Shown: positions 37,457 to 46,008, counted from the stretch's first letter. The stretch: 64,000 nt of DNA from Thalassomonas sp. M1454 (GCF_007097525.1 NZ_VKDD01000001.1:197554-261553), one strand, 5' to 3'. Notes: generated by a model from the sequence alone, not told the origin. Numbers and translations are program-made.

Positions 37457-38167
37457 ATGTTTGAATTAAACCCCAAATTAAAGCAGCAAGCCATAAGAGT
37501 TGGCAACGAACAAACGCCAATTTTTATAGTCGATGACTTTATGGGCGACTATCAAGGTGCTATTGATGAAGCAATAGCCCTACCTTATCGCAATGATAAA
37601 GATAGTGTTGGCGAATATTATCCAGGCATAAGAGCACCTGTAGGTAAAGATTATGGTATGTCGCTGTTAAAGCAGACTGCTGCTATCTTTTATAAAATTT
37701 TTGGTGTGCCAAGAGCCCTCACTTTATACCCTAAAAATGGTAGCTACTCTTTGATCACTAAACAGGAACATGAAATGGATTTGCTCCAATGTATTCCACA
37801 TTTTGACAATAATGATACTTTTAGTTTTGCAATGATTCATTATTTAAATAATGGTGAGTTTGGAGGTACCGGATTTTATCGACATAAACCAACAGGTTAT
37901 GAAAATATTAGCGTTGGGCGTAAAGCTCAATATATAAAAACATCACAAGAATTTATTAATCAAAATGGTGAACCTCAGCAACGTTATTTTACTAAATCAA
38001 CAGAGCATTATGAGCTGATTCATAAAGTAGAATATAAACCAAATCGATTGGTTATTTATCCGGCAACGTTATTACACTCCGCGTATATAGATAACCCACA
38101 GCGAGATGTTAGCTCCGACCCAAAAACTGGCCGCCTAAGCGCCAACTTTTTTATTGAATTTAAATAG
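37457..38167 (+). CDS. Fe(II)/2-oxoglutarate-oxygenase-like protein (DUF6445-like)
   Basis: A 236-residue cytoplasmic protein without a signal peptide. It shows a candidate double-stranded beta-helix iron triad: PHFDNND (H-x-D), a distal histidine in LLHSAYI, and a following Arg in GRLSANFF that could bind 2-oxoglutarate. This is the layout of prolyl-hydroxylase-like oxygenases and of DUF6445 proteins, which often accompany TonB receptors in Alteromonadales. The target is unknown; modification of a protein or of a carbohydrate acid are both conceivable. The family call rests on motifs only. Confidence 0.6.
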   Translation: MFELNPKLKQQAIRVGNEQTPIFIVDDFMGDYQGAIDEAIALPYRNDKDSVGEYYPGIRAPVGKDYGMSLLKQTAAIFYKIFGVPRALTLYPKNGSYSLITKQEHEMDLLQCIPHFDNNDTFSFAMIHYLNNGEFGGTGFYRHKPTGYENISVGRKAQYIKTSQEFINQNGEPQQRYFTKSTEHYELIHKVEYKPNRLVIYPATLLHSAYIDNPQRDVSSDPKTGRLSANFFIEFK

Positions 38168-38187
38168 CCTTTAAAGGTAAAAACAGA

Positions 38188-39507
38188 ATGAATAAACCAC
38201 TCTTTTTAGTAACCATTGCTTACTTTTTCACAGCAAATATACCAGCCTTTGCCGATATACCAGCAAGTGCACAACAAGGCGAGATACGTTGGCAACTAAA
38301 GGGCAATCGATCTGATGATTTCAATCAACCAAGCCTTGATAATCGTAAATGGGATAATGCACCTAAAAAACTAAATGTAGGAGCATGGACATTTGCCAAA
38401 GATAATGCTTTTGTCGCTGACGGTAAACTCAATATTATGGCAACGCAGGAAACTCACACTAGACCTTTTAGAGATGTTTGCTTGCAAGGTAAAAAAGTAG
38501 ACCGAGAGCTGTATTATAAATCTGGAGCTGTGCAAACCAAAGCAGATGGTGTTTATGGTTATTATGAAGCGAAGATAAAGGGAGTAAAGGTTTTCCCTGG
38601 CCTTAGCCCTGCATTTTGGTTATATAGTGATGGTCATCCATTTAACGATCGAAACGTAGTTGGCTCTGTTGATTACAGTGAAATTGACATTGTTGAGCTG
38701 CAACAAGCCGATTGGCATGGCCCTAAATTTGATGATGCAGATCCAATCAATATGATGGATCACAATTTACACGCCCGAATTGTTGGTAAAGATGGCAAAA
38801 CATTTTGGCGTCGCCCTAAGCCCTACCCAGAACAGCAGTTGTTACAATATGAAGCACCTTTTGACCCTTCATTAGATTTTCATACCTACGCAGTCGAAAA
38901 CAGAAAAGATAAAATCTCATGGTATGTAGATGGAAAATTAGTGGGCTCAAAACAAAATTTATATTGGCACCGACCAATGCATGTGATTTTTTCTATGGGA
39001 CTGAGAAGACAGTTTATTAAGTTCAATCCTAAATGCCAAAGAGCAGATCCTAACCCTAACAATGTAACTTCAGAAGGGTTTCCTGAAGATGCCACTATGC
39101 AAATTGATTATGTCAAAGTTTGGCAAGCCATGCCCTCAGTCTGGATAGAGCAACAACAACTTAATAAGGAAAAGATTAATAAACAAAATAACTCAATAAA
39201 CCTTACGGTTCATTATCACGGCGGCAGCAATGATTATGTAGTGGAAAATAACAAGAAAGGTTTAACATTGCAGTTAATTGAGAAAAACCAACAAGGTTTC
39301 GTTAGGACGTTAAAAACAGTCACAGATACTTCAGCTGCTGACGATAAGCATAAGTTCGGGGGCTCAATTAATATGGTACTTAATCTGGATGATGTTAAAG
39401 CATCTTCAGAATTGGCACAAGGCCATTACTATGTGCTCGCTCCTTCATTTAAATCATCAAATGGCTCTACTATCTGGAGCCAAGTTGAAAATAAAATCGA
39501 ACTTTAA
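38188..39507 (+). CDS. Secreted GH16 kappa-carrageenase/furcellaranase-like enzyme
   Basis: A 439-residue exported endo-hydrolase with a signal peptide (about 1-22, FA-DI). The GH16 domain spans about 32-315 and has the signature SEIDIVEL: E165 nucleophile, D167, E170 acid/base. Segments GYYEAKIKG, FPGLSPAFWLYS, DNLYWHR-like QNLYWHRPMH and the YVKVWQ end are recalled as matching kappa-carrageenase CgkA of Pseudoalteromonas carrageenovora. A further beta-rich domain (about 325-439) follows. This is the strongest single clue to the substrate: a kappa-carrageenan or furcellaran type polymer. The locus neighbours agree. Confidence 0.87.
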   Translation: MNKPLFLVTIAYFFTANIPAFADIPASAQQGEIRWQLKGNRSDDFNQPSLDNRKWDNAPKKLNVGAWTFAKDNAFVADGKLNIMATQETHTRPFRDVCLQGKKVDRELYYKSGAVQTKADGVYGYYEAKIKGVKVFPGLSPAFWLYSDGHPFNDRNVVGSVDYSEIDIVELQQADWHGPKFDDADPINMMDHNLHARIVGKDGKTFWRRPKPYPEQQLLQYEAPFDPSLDFHTYAVENRKDKISWYVDGKLVGSKQNLYWHRPMHVIFSMGLRRQFIKFNPKCQRADPNPNNVTSEGFPEDATMQIDYVKVWQAMPSVWIEQQQLNKEKINKQNNSINLTVHYHGGSNDYVVENNKKGLTLQLIEKNQQGFVRTLKTVTDTSAADDKHKFGGSINMVLNLDDVKASSELAQGHYYVLAPSFKSSNGSTIWSQVENKIEL

Positions 39508-39521
39508 CAAGGCATACTAAA

Positions 39522-41414
39522 GTGAATAAGAACAAATCTTTTTTTATAGCAACGTGCCTATCATTTATTAGCACCTCTTGTATGAGTTCAACAGAAACAA
39601 AACAAATAGCTAGTGAAAACACATTATTTGTTGAGCAAGCCCCAAAAATATTTAACAAGGACGGTAAAAACCGTAAAGGTTGGGATGCGCCAACCATTGC
39701 AGATTTAGATCAAGATGGATTTGCCGATATCTTAATTAATGATCATGGTTATGGATTAAGAGTGATGTGGAATAATCAAGGTAAGTTTGCTTTTCCATAC
39801 GATATATTAATGGGGGATCTGCACGGTGTTTCGGTTGGCGATATAGATTTTGATGGTCAACTCGATATAATTATTTCGCGCGGCGGCGGCTCAGGTAGCA
39901 ATGCTCGAAATGCAAAAATATACAGCGTAGATAAGCAACGTCAATTTAAAGCTTGGCCAGATTTTAAAGAGCCTCTGGCGTTAATGCGAGGACGTACGGT
40001 TAAATTTGTCGATTTAGACAACGACGGCGATCTAGATTTACTTAACTTTGCTTTTCCAAGCAATTCTAAAGAATCAGTAAAGAAAACTGAAAATTATATA
40101 TACCAAAACAATGGTAAAGGCCTTTTAACCTTACGCTCTACAATCCCTATGGTACATGGCGATGGTCAAAAGACTTTAGTAACCGACTTTAATCAGGATT
40201 CACACCCAGACATTCTCATCTACGGGCATGGTGAGGTAAAAGCTTATCAAGGTAATGGTGATTTTACTTTTACAGATGTATCTAAAACCATTCTTCCATT
40301 CGCTATAAATAATGTTACGGCCATTGCAGAGCTTGATTATGACAATGATGGTGATTTTGACTTAATTTTCACTCGAGGTGTAGAGTTCGAAAAAGGCGAA
40401 ACCTTCTATAACGAGCAAACGAAGTTATTAGGCTTTTATACTAAACGAGGTGCTTTTCGCTTTGACGATCTAGAAATTGGAGATACCTTAAAAATTGAAA
40501 ATTATCAGGCTCCTTGGCCTGAAACCCTACCCTATATTGCCGAACCCGGTTACAAGCTCAGCTACCAAGGAGAAACCCATTCAGGTAGAACCATTAATTT
40601 GATCAGCAGCGACTCTTTCGGTTTCCCAGACAATATCACCGACAAAAAAGGCGCATTTATCGGCTATGTAGGTAATAAGAAATGGCGAATTTCTGGCAAT
40701 ATGTTTTCACCATTTAGTGGTGTTATCCACAATGTAAAATCCTATCCTAAAAGTGCTCATAGAGAAGGATTAACCGACCTATTAATGGAAAATAAAAATG
40801 GTAAATTTATCGATATTTCAACGAATGTTGGTTTAGTTGACAACCACCATTCCACCGGAGCTATAGTTGCTGATATAGACAATAATGGATTTAGTGATTT
40901 GGTGATAATGCGACGAGGGAATTTAATCCAAGCAAATTCAGCATTAGTTTATCTTAATCAACTGTCTGAAACTGATAAACGACAATTTTTAAAAGTTGCA
41001 CATCATGGAGTTATTTCACCTGAGTTAGGTGCATCAGGACTGAGTGGTGAAGTTATAGATTATGACCTAGATGGCCGTTTAGATTTAATCACTGGCAATG
41101 AACGCGGACAGTGGCATTTATTTAAAAATAGACAAGACAATCAAAATAATTTTTTGAAAGTAACGTTACCAATAACCATGCAAAACAATACAAGTACATT
41201 AGGGGCACTTGTTAAGGTAGAAGCATGCGGAAATACGCAACAAAAGCGAGTGGGATCTTCTGGAGCAAGTTATGCTACATCATATGATCTTAATCTACAC
41301 TTTGGTTTAGGTCTATGTGAAAAAGTTGAAAGTGTTACGATTACTTGGTCTAACAATCATACAAGCAAGTATTCTGAAATAAAAATCAACAAAACTTTAA
41401 TCGTGGATAGTTAA
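39522..41414 (+). CDS. FG-GAP/VCBS repeat lipoprotein with C-terminal UnbV/ASPIC domain, paralogue of 4166-6052
   Basis: A 630-residue lipoprotein (lipobox ISTSC, Cys20). Calcium-loop repeats include DLDQDGFAD, DIDFDGQLD, DLDNDGDLD, DYDNDGDFD, DIDNNGFSD and DYDLDGRLD, giving a beta-propeller. The UnbV/ASPIC end has HFGLG and VTITWSNN. It is collinear with the copy at 4166, including a distinctive insert around residues 320-400 with FIGYVGNKKWRI (YIGYLGNDMWRI in the other). It is the last gene of the locus; 90 bases later lies the tRNA fragment. Confidence 0.85.
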   Translation: MNKNKSFFIATCLSFISTSCMSSTETKQIASENTLFVEQAPKIFNKDGKNRKGWDAPTIADLDQDGFADILINDHGYGLRVMWNNQGKFAFPYDILMGDLHGVSVGDIDFDGQLDIIISRGGGSGSNARNAKIYSVDKQRQFKAWPDFKEPLALMRGRTVKFVDLDNDGDLDLLNFAFPSNSKESVKKTENYIYQNNGKGLLTLRSTIPMVHGDGQKTLVTDFNQDSHPDILIYGHGEVKAYQGNGDFTFTDVSKTILPFAINNVTAIAELDYDNDGDFDLIFTRGVEFEKGETFYNEQTKLLGFYTKRGAFRFDDLEIGDTLKIENYQAPWPETLPYIAEPGYKLSYQGETHSGRTINLISSDSFGFPDNITDKKGAFIGYVGNKKWRISGNMFSPFSGVIHNVKSYPKSAHREGLTDLLMENKNGKFIDISTNVGLVDNHHSTGAIVADIDNNGFSDLVIMRRGNLIQANSALVYLNQLSETDKRQFLKVAHHGVISPELGASGLSGEVIDYDLDGRLDLITGNERGQWHLFKNRQDNQNNFLKVTLPITMQNNTSTLGALVKVEACGNTQQKRVGSSGASYATSYDLNLHFGLGLCEKVESVTITWSNNHTSKYSEIKINKTLIVDS

Positions 41415-41504
41415 AGATCGCGTCACAAATTTGGCACATTTTAGGCACTTTTATCAACACCTGATATAAGTTCATGATTTAAAAACAGATAAAGGGAGTG
41501 GTTC

Positions 41505-41554
41505 CGCCCCTCCGGAGGGCGAGGCCGCAGGTTCGACTCCTGCCGGGTGGGCCA
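41505..41554 (+). other. 3' fragment of a tRNA-Arg(CCG) gene, probable attachment-site remnant
   Basis: Anticodon stem CGCCC/GGGCG closes the loop CTCCGGA (anticodon CCG at 41512-41514). The T arm GCAGG-TTCGACT-CCTGC and a 3' acceptor strand ending GCCA follow. The upstream sequence has no matching 5' acceptor strand (CCACCCG expected) and no D arm, so this is a truncated gene. tRNA 3' ends are classic tyrosine-integrase target sites. Two near-direct repeats, TTTGGCAC and TTTAGGCAC (about 41430-41447), lie just upstream and could be integrase arm sites. No integrase gene is in the window. Confidence 0.78.
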
Positions 41555-41574
41555 TTTCTCATGCACTAGTTAGC

Positions 41575-42096
41575 TTAGTTAAAATCGTAGTGTAATGTTT
41601 CGATACGCCACTTTGTTTTTATTGTATTCTGCAAAGAACTACATTGTGCTTGTCTATTCTGAGCGCTTTGATTTGAAATAGAAAACTCTTTCCCTGAGAC
41701 CTCAATTTGCTCTGCTAAGTAACTCAGTTTATTTACATCATCTACAAGCACCATGCCAATTAACCCAAGATAACTCAGCGTTGAGATTTTTTTCTGCTCA
41801 TCGATAAATTCATTTTCTAAACAATAATCTAATTGCACTTTCTGCTGGGCAAAATCCTCTAACTCCTCATTACTCAGCACTACATGAGGCGCTATTGTTT
41901 TTAATAAATGTGAGTCTTTTCCAGTTTTATTTGGTAAATGCTTAGAACATTCATCTTGGTTATGCTCAGAGCAATCGATAAAGTCGATAAGTTGTTGGTA
42001 TGCTTGTGGCCCAGCTTCTTTCGCCATTGCCGAAGCTGGCATCATGCTGTTAATTAACACGATAAAAATAAAGTTAAATAAGTTGGAGTTGGTCAT
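41575..42096 (-). CDS. Secreted hypothetical protein
   Basis: A 173-residue protein with a probable signal peptide (about 1-25, SAMA-KE) and a small helical domain with four cysteines in the mature part (e.g. DCSEHNQDECSK and a C-terminal AQCSSL), compatible with disulfides in the periplasm. No family recognised. It runs toward the tRNA fragment and is divergent from the OB-fold gene at 42298. Confidence 0.6.
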   Translation of the reverse strand: MTNSNLFNFIFIVLINSMMPASAMAKEAGPQAYQQLIDFIDCSEHNQDECSKHLPNKTGKDSHLLKTIAPHVVLSNEELEDFAQQKVQLDYCLENEFIDEQKKISTLSYLGLIGMVLVDDVNKLSYLAEQIEVSGKEFSISNQSAQNRQAQCSSLQNTIKTKWRIETLHYDFN

Positions 42097-42297
42097 CAGG
42101 AAATACTTGTTGAAAAATGCTTTTATTAGTCTTAATAACTATTTTAAGACGATAAATTTAATATGCTGTAGCCTTGCAGTAGCTAAGTGTAGATATTTGT
42201 AATAACAAAGAATTTAAGCATATATTTCCAACTATTGGTTTTAATAAGCGCTTAATTTTTCTATTATATTAACTAACAATCATTATTTAGATAAACC

Positions 42298-42975
42298 ATG
42301 ACTGATCCAATTCGACAAGTACCGCAGCCCAAAGAAAGCAAACAACAATGTCACATAATTTTGGCAGGCAACTTAGTGGCGAAGCCAGATATCCGCTACA
42401 GAGCAAATCCAGTAGTGCCAATTGCCGAGTTTGTTGTTGCAACTAATCATTCATGGTTTGATAAAAAGACCAATTCATTTAAAGATTGGACAAGTTATCA
42501 CCATTGTCATTTAGAAGGTCACAATGTTGAAGAACACTTTTTGTTTGCCGAAAAAGGCCAATTACTAATGCTTCATGGCGCATTGGCTACCAGTAAAAGA
42601 ACGGGTAAAGATTTTATCCAGGTAGAGTGTTTATCGGTTTTAGGTAAAGGTGTTCATCAAGGTATAAACCAAGCAATTTGTAATGCCACATTAATATCAG
42701 ATATAAAGCTCGTTAAAACTGAAAACAATGTTAGCTTAGCTGAGTTTACTGTCACCATTAACGAACCAGGATTTAGTGAAGCAGATCAAAACTTCAAAGG
42801 TCAAAAAATCGAACGTTTAGTGCACCTTTGGGGTAAAAGTGCCGAATACTTTGCAAGTAAAGCAGCTATTGGCCAACACGTGTTAATTGAAGGCAGTGTC
42901 AGTTATGTTAGCACACAAAAGAACAAGCAATTTATTGAAGCAAAGAAAGTCATTATTTGCCCATCTAAAACATAG
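42298..42975 (+). CDS. Tandem OB-fold single-stranded-DNA-binding-like protein
   Basis: A 225-residue cytoplasmic protein that appears to contain two SSB-type OB folds. The first (about 17-115) has GNLVAKPDIRY, P-x-AEFVVATN, and a KGQLLMLHG-A strand. The second (about 125-220) has NATLISDIKLVKT, VSLAEFTVTIN, and the GQHVLIEGSVSY strand. Ordinary SSB has one OB fold and an acidic C-terminal tail ending DDDIPF; here the tail is absent. It may be a plasmid/phage-type or PriB-like protein; the exact role is unknown. Its gene lies 8 bases before the TVP38 gene. Confidence 0.7.
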   Translation: MTDPIRQVPQPKESKQQCHIILAGNLVAKPDIRYRANPVVPIAEFVVATNHSWFDKKTNSFKDWTSYHHCHLEGHNVEEHFLFAEKGQLLMLHGALATSKRTGKDFIQVECLSVLGKGVHQGINQAICNATLISDIKLVKTENNVSLAEFTVTINEPGFSEADQNFKGQKIERLVHLWGKSAEYFASKAAIGQHVLIEGSVSYVSTQKNKQFIEAKKVIICPSKT

Positions 42976-42983
42976 CCTGTTTT

Positions 42984-43655
42984 ATGTTTAAAACCTTAAA
43001 GAATTACTGGCCACAGCTCAGTTTTATATTAATTTTTTTAATAATAAGCGGGCTTATTGCCAGTATTTTCCACTTCTCTGGTGTATTTGAACATTTCAAT
43101 AAAGAGTGGATTGAAACCACTGTGCATGGCAGTGGCATCAAAGGAATTAGCTACTTTATCGCTATTATCGCCTTAGCTACTAGTTGTGGCATGCCAAGAC
43201 AAGCGGCCGCCTTTGCTGCGGGTTTCGCCTTTGGCACAGTACAAGGTACGCTTATTGCCACTTTTGCCGCAGCAATAGGTTGTAGCATCACCTTTTACAC
43301 TGCCCGGTTTATTATTAGGCCTTTAGTATTACAACGCTTTACAGACAAAGTCGTTATCTTCAACCGCTTCTTGCAAAAAGACACCTTTGAAAAAACCTTC
43401 ATCATTCGCCTTATTCCAGCTGGTAATAACTTCTTATTGAATTTATGTTCTGGTGTTGGCGCTATTGATGCAAAGAAGTTTATATTTGCCTCATATTTAG
43501 GCTTCTTTCCGCAAATGGCTATATTTGCAATGGCTGGTAGTGGTATTCAGCTAATGAGTTACTGGCAGATTGGCGCAAGTGCAGTGTTAAGCGTTATTGC
43601 TAGCCTCATGAGTTATCGACTCTATCGAAAATATAAACAGCAGCTTGCGCATTAG
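42984..43655 (+). CDS. TVP38/TMEM64-family membrane protein
   Basis: A 223-residue inner-membrane protein with about five or six helices and the SNARE-associated (DedA/VTT) core: AAAFAAGFAFGTVQGTL and the later IIRLIPAGNNFLLNL-CSGVG segment, characteristic of the family. Function in bacteria is not firmly known; lipid scrambling or transport has been proposed for VTT-domain proteins. It follows the OB-fold gene by 8 bases, probably co-transcribed. Confidence 0.85.
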   Translation: MFKTLKNYWPQLSFILIFLIISGLIASIFHFSGVFEHFNKEWIETTVHGSGIKGISYFIAIIALATSCGMPRQAAAFAAGFAFGTVQGTLIATFAAAIGCSITFYTARFIIRPLVLQRFTDKVVIFNRFLQKDTFEKTFIIRLIPAGNNFLLNLCSGVGAIDAKKFIFASYLGFFPQMAIFAMAGSGIQLMSYWQIGASAVLSVIASLMSYRLYRKYKQQLAH

Positions 43656-43771
43656 TCACACTAAGAGCTGCTACAAAAACAAACAATTCAACACACACTT
43701 TGACAGCTAAAAAAGTAACTTAGCATTATTATGTAAATAATGTGTGAGTTAGCTGTTAGTGAGATGCGATT

Positions 43772-44290
43772 GTGAGAAATAAAAATTTTGGTTTTACTTT
43801 AATAGAATTAGTTATAGTTATTGTCCTTTTAGGTATTTTAGCAGCTACAGTAGCACCTAAATTTATAGACCTAAGTGGAGATGCCAACCGAGCTAAAATA
43901 GAGGCCATGGGGGGCGCATTATTAAGCGCTAACGAGATTATTTTTTCAAAGTCAGTAATCAAAGGTGTGCATAATGAAGAAGATATGGATGCCGCAGTAT
44001 TAAACCCTAACTATGCTGGTGCAAGGCTTATGTATGGTGAAATGCAAGCCGATGAAGTAACCTTGAAAATGTTTGTTGAAGGGCTTGATGATAGTTCGAA
44101 ATGGACCTTAACACCAAATGGCGATATGAATATGCGTATTCACCCTGCCGATCACCCAACTATCGGTGACGGTCCTGGAAACTGCTTTGTGCAGTACCAC
44201 CATAAACATTCTTGGGATGATGATAATGATCCAGAGACTCCGGATGCAGTGGTACCAACAGGGATAACTTTTTGGACAGATGACTGCTAA
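43772..44290 (+). CDS. Type IV pilin-like (MSHA/pseudopilin-type) protein
   Basis: A 172-residue prepilin. The leader MRNKNFG is cut before FTLIELVIVIV, with Glu5 of the mature protein present, followed by the ~25-residue hydrophobic helix and the LLGILAATVAPKFIDL segment seen in MshA-type pilins and pseudopilins. The GTG start at 43772 gives a normal 7-residue leader. Two cysteines near the end (GNCFVQ and the final DDC) form the usual C-terminal disulfide. It stands alone, away from any pilus cluster. Confidence 0.88.
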   Translation: MRNKNFGFTLIELVIVIVLLGILAATVAPKFIDLSGDANRAKIEAMGGALLSANEIIFSKSVIKGVHNEEDMDAAVLNPNYAGARLMYGEMQADEVTLKMFVEGLDDSSKWTLTPNGDMNMRIHPADHPTIGDGPGNCFVQYHHKHSWDDDNDPETPDAVVPTGITFWTDDC

Positions 44291-44314
44291 TTTATGCGAA
44301 TAAATTTCACAAAA

Positions 44315-44338
44315 AAGGCGCTCAATGAGCGCCTTGTG
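44315..44338. terminator. Bidirectional terminator between pilin and dsbA
   Basis: AAGGCGCTC-AAT-GAGCGCCTT, a 9-bp stem with an A run upstream and T-rich sequence downstream, placed between convergent genes. Confidence 0.78.
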
Positions 44339-44353
44339 TTTAATATGTATTTT

Positions 44354-44989
44354 TTACTTTAAAGTAAGTAAGTATAAAACTACATTTTTATAATCATTTA
44401 AGAAATCAGAGCGACTTAGGTTTCTTGCTTCAACTTTATATTTACCGTTAACGATAATCGTTGGTACGCCTGTTAATGCACCTTTACGGCTCATTTCGTC
44501 TTGAATTTTCTTCATTTGCTTGGCTTTAGAATTAACACCAAAGCTTTTCATTAATTTTTCAAATTGGTCGCCATCAACACCATTCTTTTCGAATAGCTTA
44601 CGTAAGTCAGCAATCGTTGCTAATGGTAAACGTTGTACTTGGATTGCTTCAAACATTGCCGCAATTAATTGTTCTTTTTGCGGTAACTGCTCAGCAACAA
44701 CTAGCGCTTGCGTGATTTGAAATTGAACTTGAGGGCTAGCAGCACGTAAAAAGTCTACGTGGTTTTTTTCAAATTTCGCGCCAGCAGGTAAAGATTTAGC
44801 TAAATCTTTCATGAAAGGTTCAAACTTCAAACAGTGTGGGCAGTAGAAAGAGAAGAACTCACGAACTTCAGGAGTAGCCGTTACGGTGTCATTAACAACA
44901 GTGTAATGTTTGCCTTCTTCATATTTTGCCGCATTGGCAGCAAGAGGTAGCATTAATGCTACAAAAATCATGCTAATAAATTTTTTCAT
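44354..44989 (-). CDS. dsbA: Thiol:disulfide interchange protein DsbA
   Basis: Periplasmic oxidase that introduces disulfides into exported proteins. A signal peptide (1-20, ANA-AK) precedes a thioredoxin fold with the CPHC active site (C50, C53) and the cis-proline loop GVPTIIVNGKY. Length 211 is usual. It follows srkA by 38 bases, the same order as yihE-dsbA in enterics. Confidence 0.96.
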   Translation of the reverse strand: MKKFISMIFVALMLPLAANAAKYEEGKHYTVVNDTVTATPEVREFFSFYCPHCLKFEPFMKDLAKSLPAGAKFEKNHVDFLRAASPQVQFQITQALVVAEQLPQKEQLIAAMFEAIQVQRLPLATIADLRKLFEKNGVDGDQFEKLMKSFGVNSKAKQMKKIQDEMSRKGALTGVPTIIVNGKYKVEARNLSRSDFLNDYKNVVLYLLTLK

Positions 44990-45027
44990 TAGTGTTTAAA
45001 TCCTTACTAATTTTTACGCTATATATT

Positions 45028-46008
45028 TTATTGTGGCGTTAAGCTTAACGCGGGTTCTTGTAAAATTGCAAATTGCTCTTTAAGCATTAATATTTGCTGT
45101 TCCCAATATTTCTCGGTATTGAACCAAGGAAAATTTCTTGGGAAAGCGGGGTCTTGCCAACGCTTAGTTAACCACGCCATATAATTAATTAATCTCATCG
45201 AACGCAATGATTCTATCAGTCTTAGCTCACTATGTTCAAATGAAAAGAACTCTTCATAGCCCATTAACAGGGTGTCTAATTGTAACAATTGTTGTTGTCG
45301 ATCACCTGAGAGCATCATCCAAAGGTCTTGAACGGCAGGGCCAGTACGGCAATCATCAAGGTCAACAAAGTGCGGTCCAGCATCAGTCCATAAGATATTA
45401 CCGGCATGGCAATCACCATGTAAACGAATTTGTTTTTGTGGCTTATATTGCTCAGCAGATAATTCAATGACCTGATCAAGCACAGTATAAAAAGGCAGCT
45501 GTAAGCCCTGAGATACCATATCAGGCGTATTAACTAATATATCGCGGGCTTGATATAGATACTCATCAGTATTGATTGCAGGGCGGTGGATAAATGGCGT
45601 TTTATTGGCAACTGCATGGATACGGCCGATAAAGCGTCCCATCCACTCTAAATGATCAAGGTTATCTACCTCAAAGGTTCTGCCTCCTCGGCAGGGAAAA
45701 ACTGCAAAATCAAAGCCCTGATGATGGAAGATACTTTGTCCATCTCGAACTAATGGAGCAACCAAAGGTAGTTCTTGTTGCTCTAACTCTATGGCAAAAT
45801 CATGCTCTTCTTGAATTTGCGCAAGACTCCAACGATTTGGCCTATAGAATTTAGTAACAAACTTTATATTATCATCGTCGTGGAATTGATAAACGCGATT
45901 TTCGTAGCTGTTCAAAGCTAGCAAACCGCTAGCAACCGAAAATCCAGCGCTTTCTAAACCATCAATAATCGTTTCTGGCGATAGGCTCGCGAAGCTAAAA
46001 TCAGTCAT
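45028..46008 (-). CDS. srkA: Stress response kinase A (YihE/SrkA family)
   Basis: A Ser/Thr protein kinase of the aminoglycoside-phosphotransferase fold, 326 residues. The catalytic loop LHGDCHAGNILW and the metal site FVDLDDC are visible, with the N-terminal FVTKFYRPNRW lysine region. In E. coli it counteracts stress-induced death via MazEF-linked effects and is co-transcribed with dsbA. Its ATG overlaps the ccoG stop as TAATG, giving a ccoG-srkA-dsbA operon. Confidence 0.93.
   Translation of the reverse strand: MTDFSFASLSPETIIDGLESAGFSVASGLLALNSYENRVYQFHDDDNIKFVTKFYRPNRWSLAQIQEEHDFAIELEQQELPLVAPLVRDGQSIFHHQGFDFAVFPCRGGRTFEVDNLDHLEWMGRFIGRIHAVANKTPFIHRPAINTDEYLYQARDILVNTPDMVSQGLQLPFYTVLDQVIELSAEQYKPQKQIRLHGDCHAGNILWTDAGPHFVDLDDCRTGPAVQDLWMMLSGDRQQQLLQLDTLLMGYEEFFSFEHSELRLIESLRSMRLINYMAWLTKRWQDPAFPRNFPWFNTEKYWEQQILMLKEQFAILQEPALSLTPQ

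Noticed and set aside
41505-41554. Complete functional tRNA gene
   Set aside because: No 5' acceptor strand CCACCCG and no D arm in the 40 bases upstream; only the 3' half is present.
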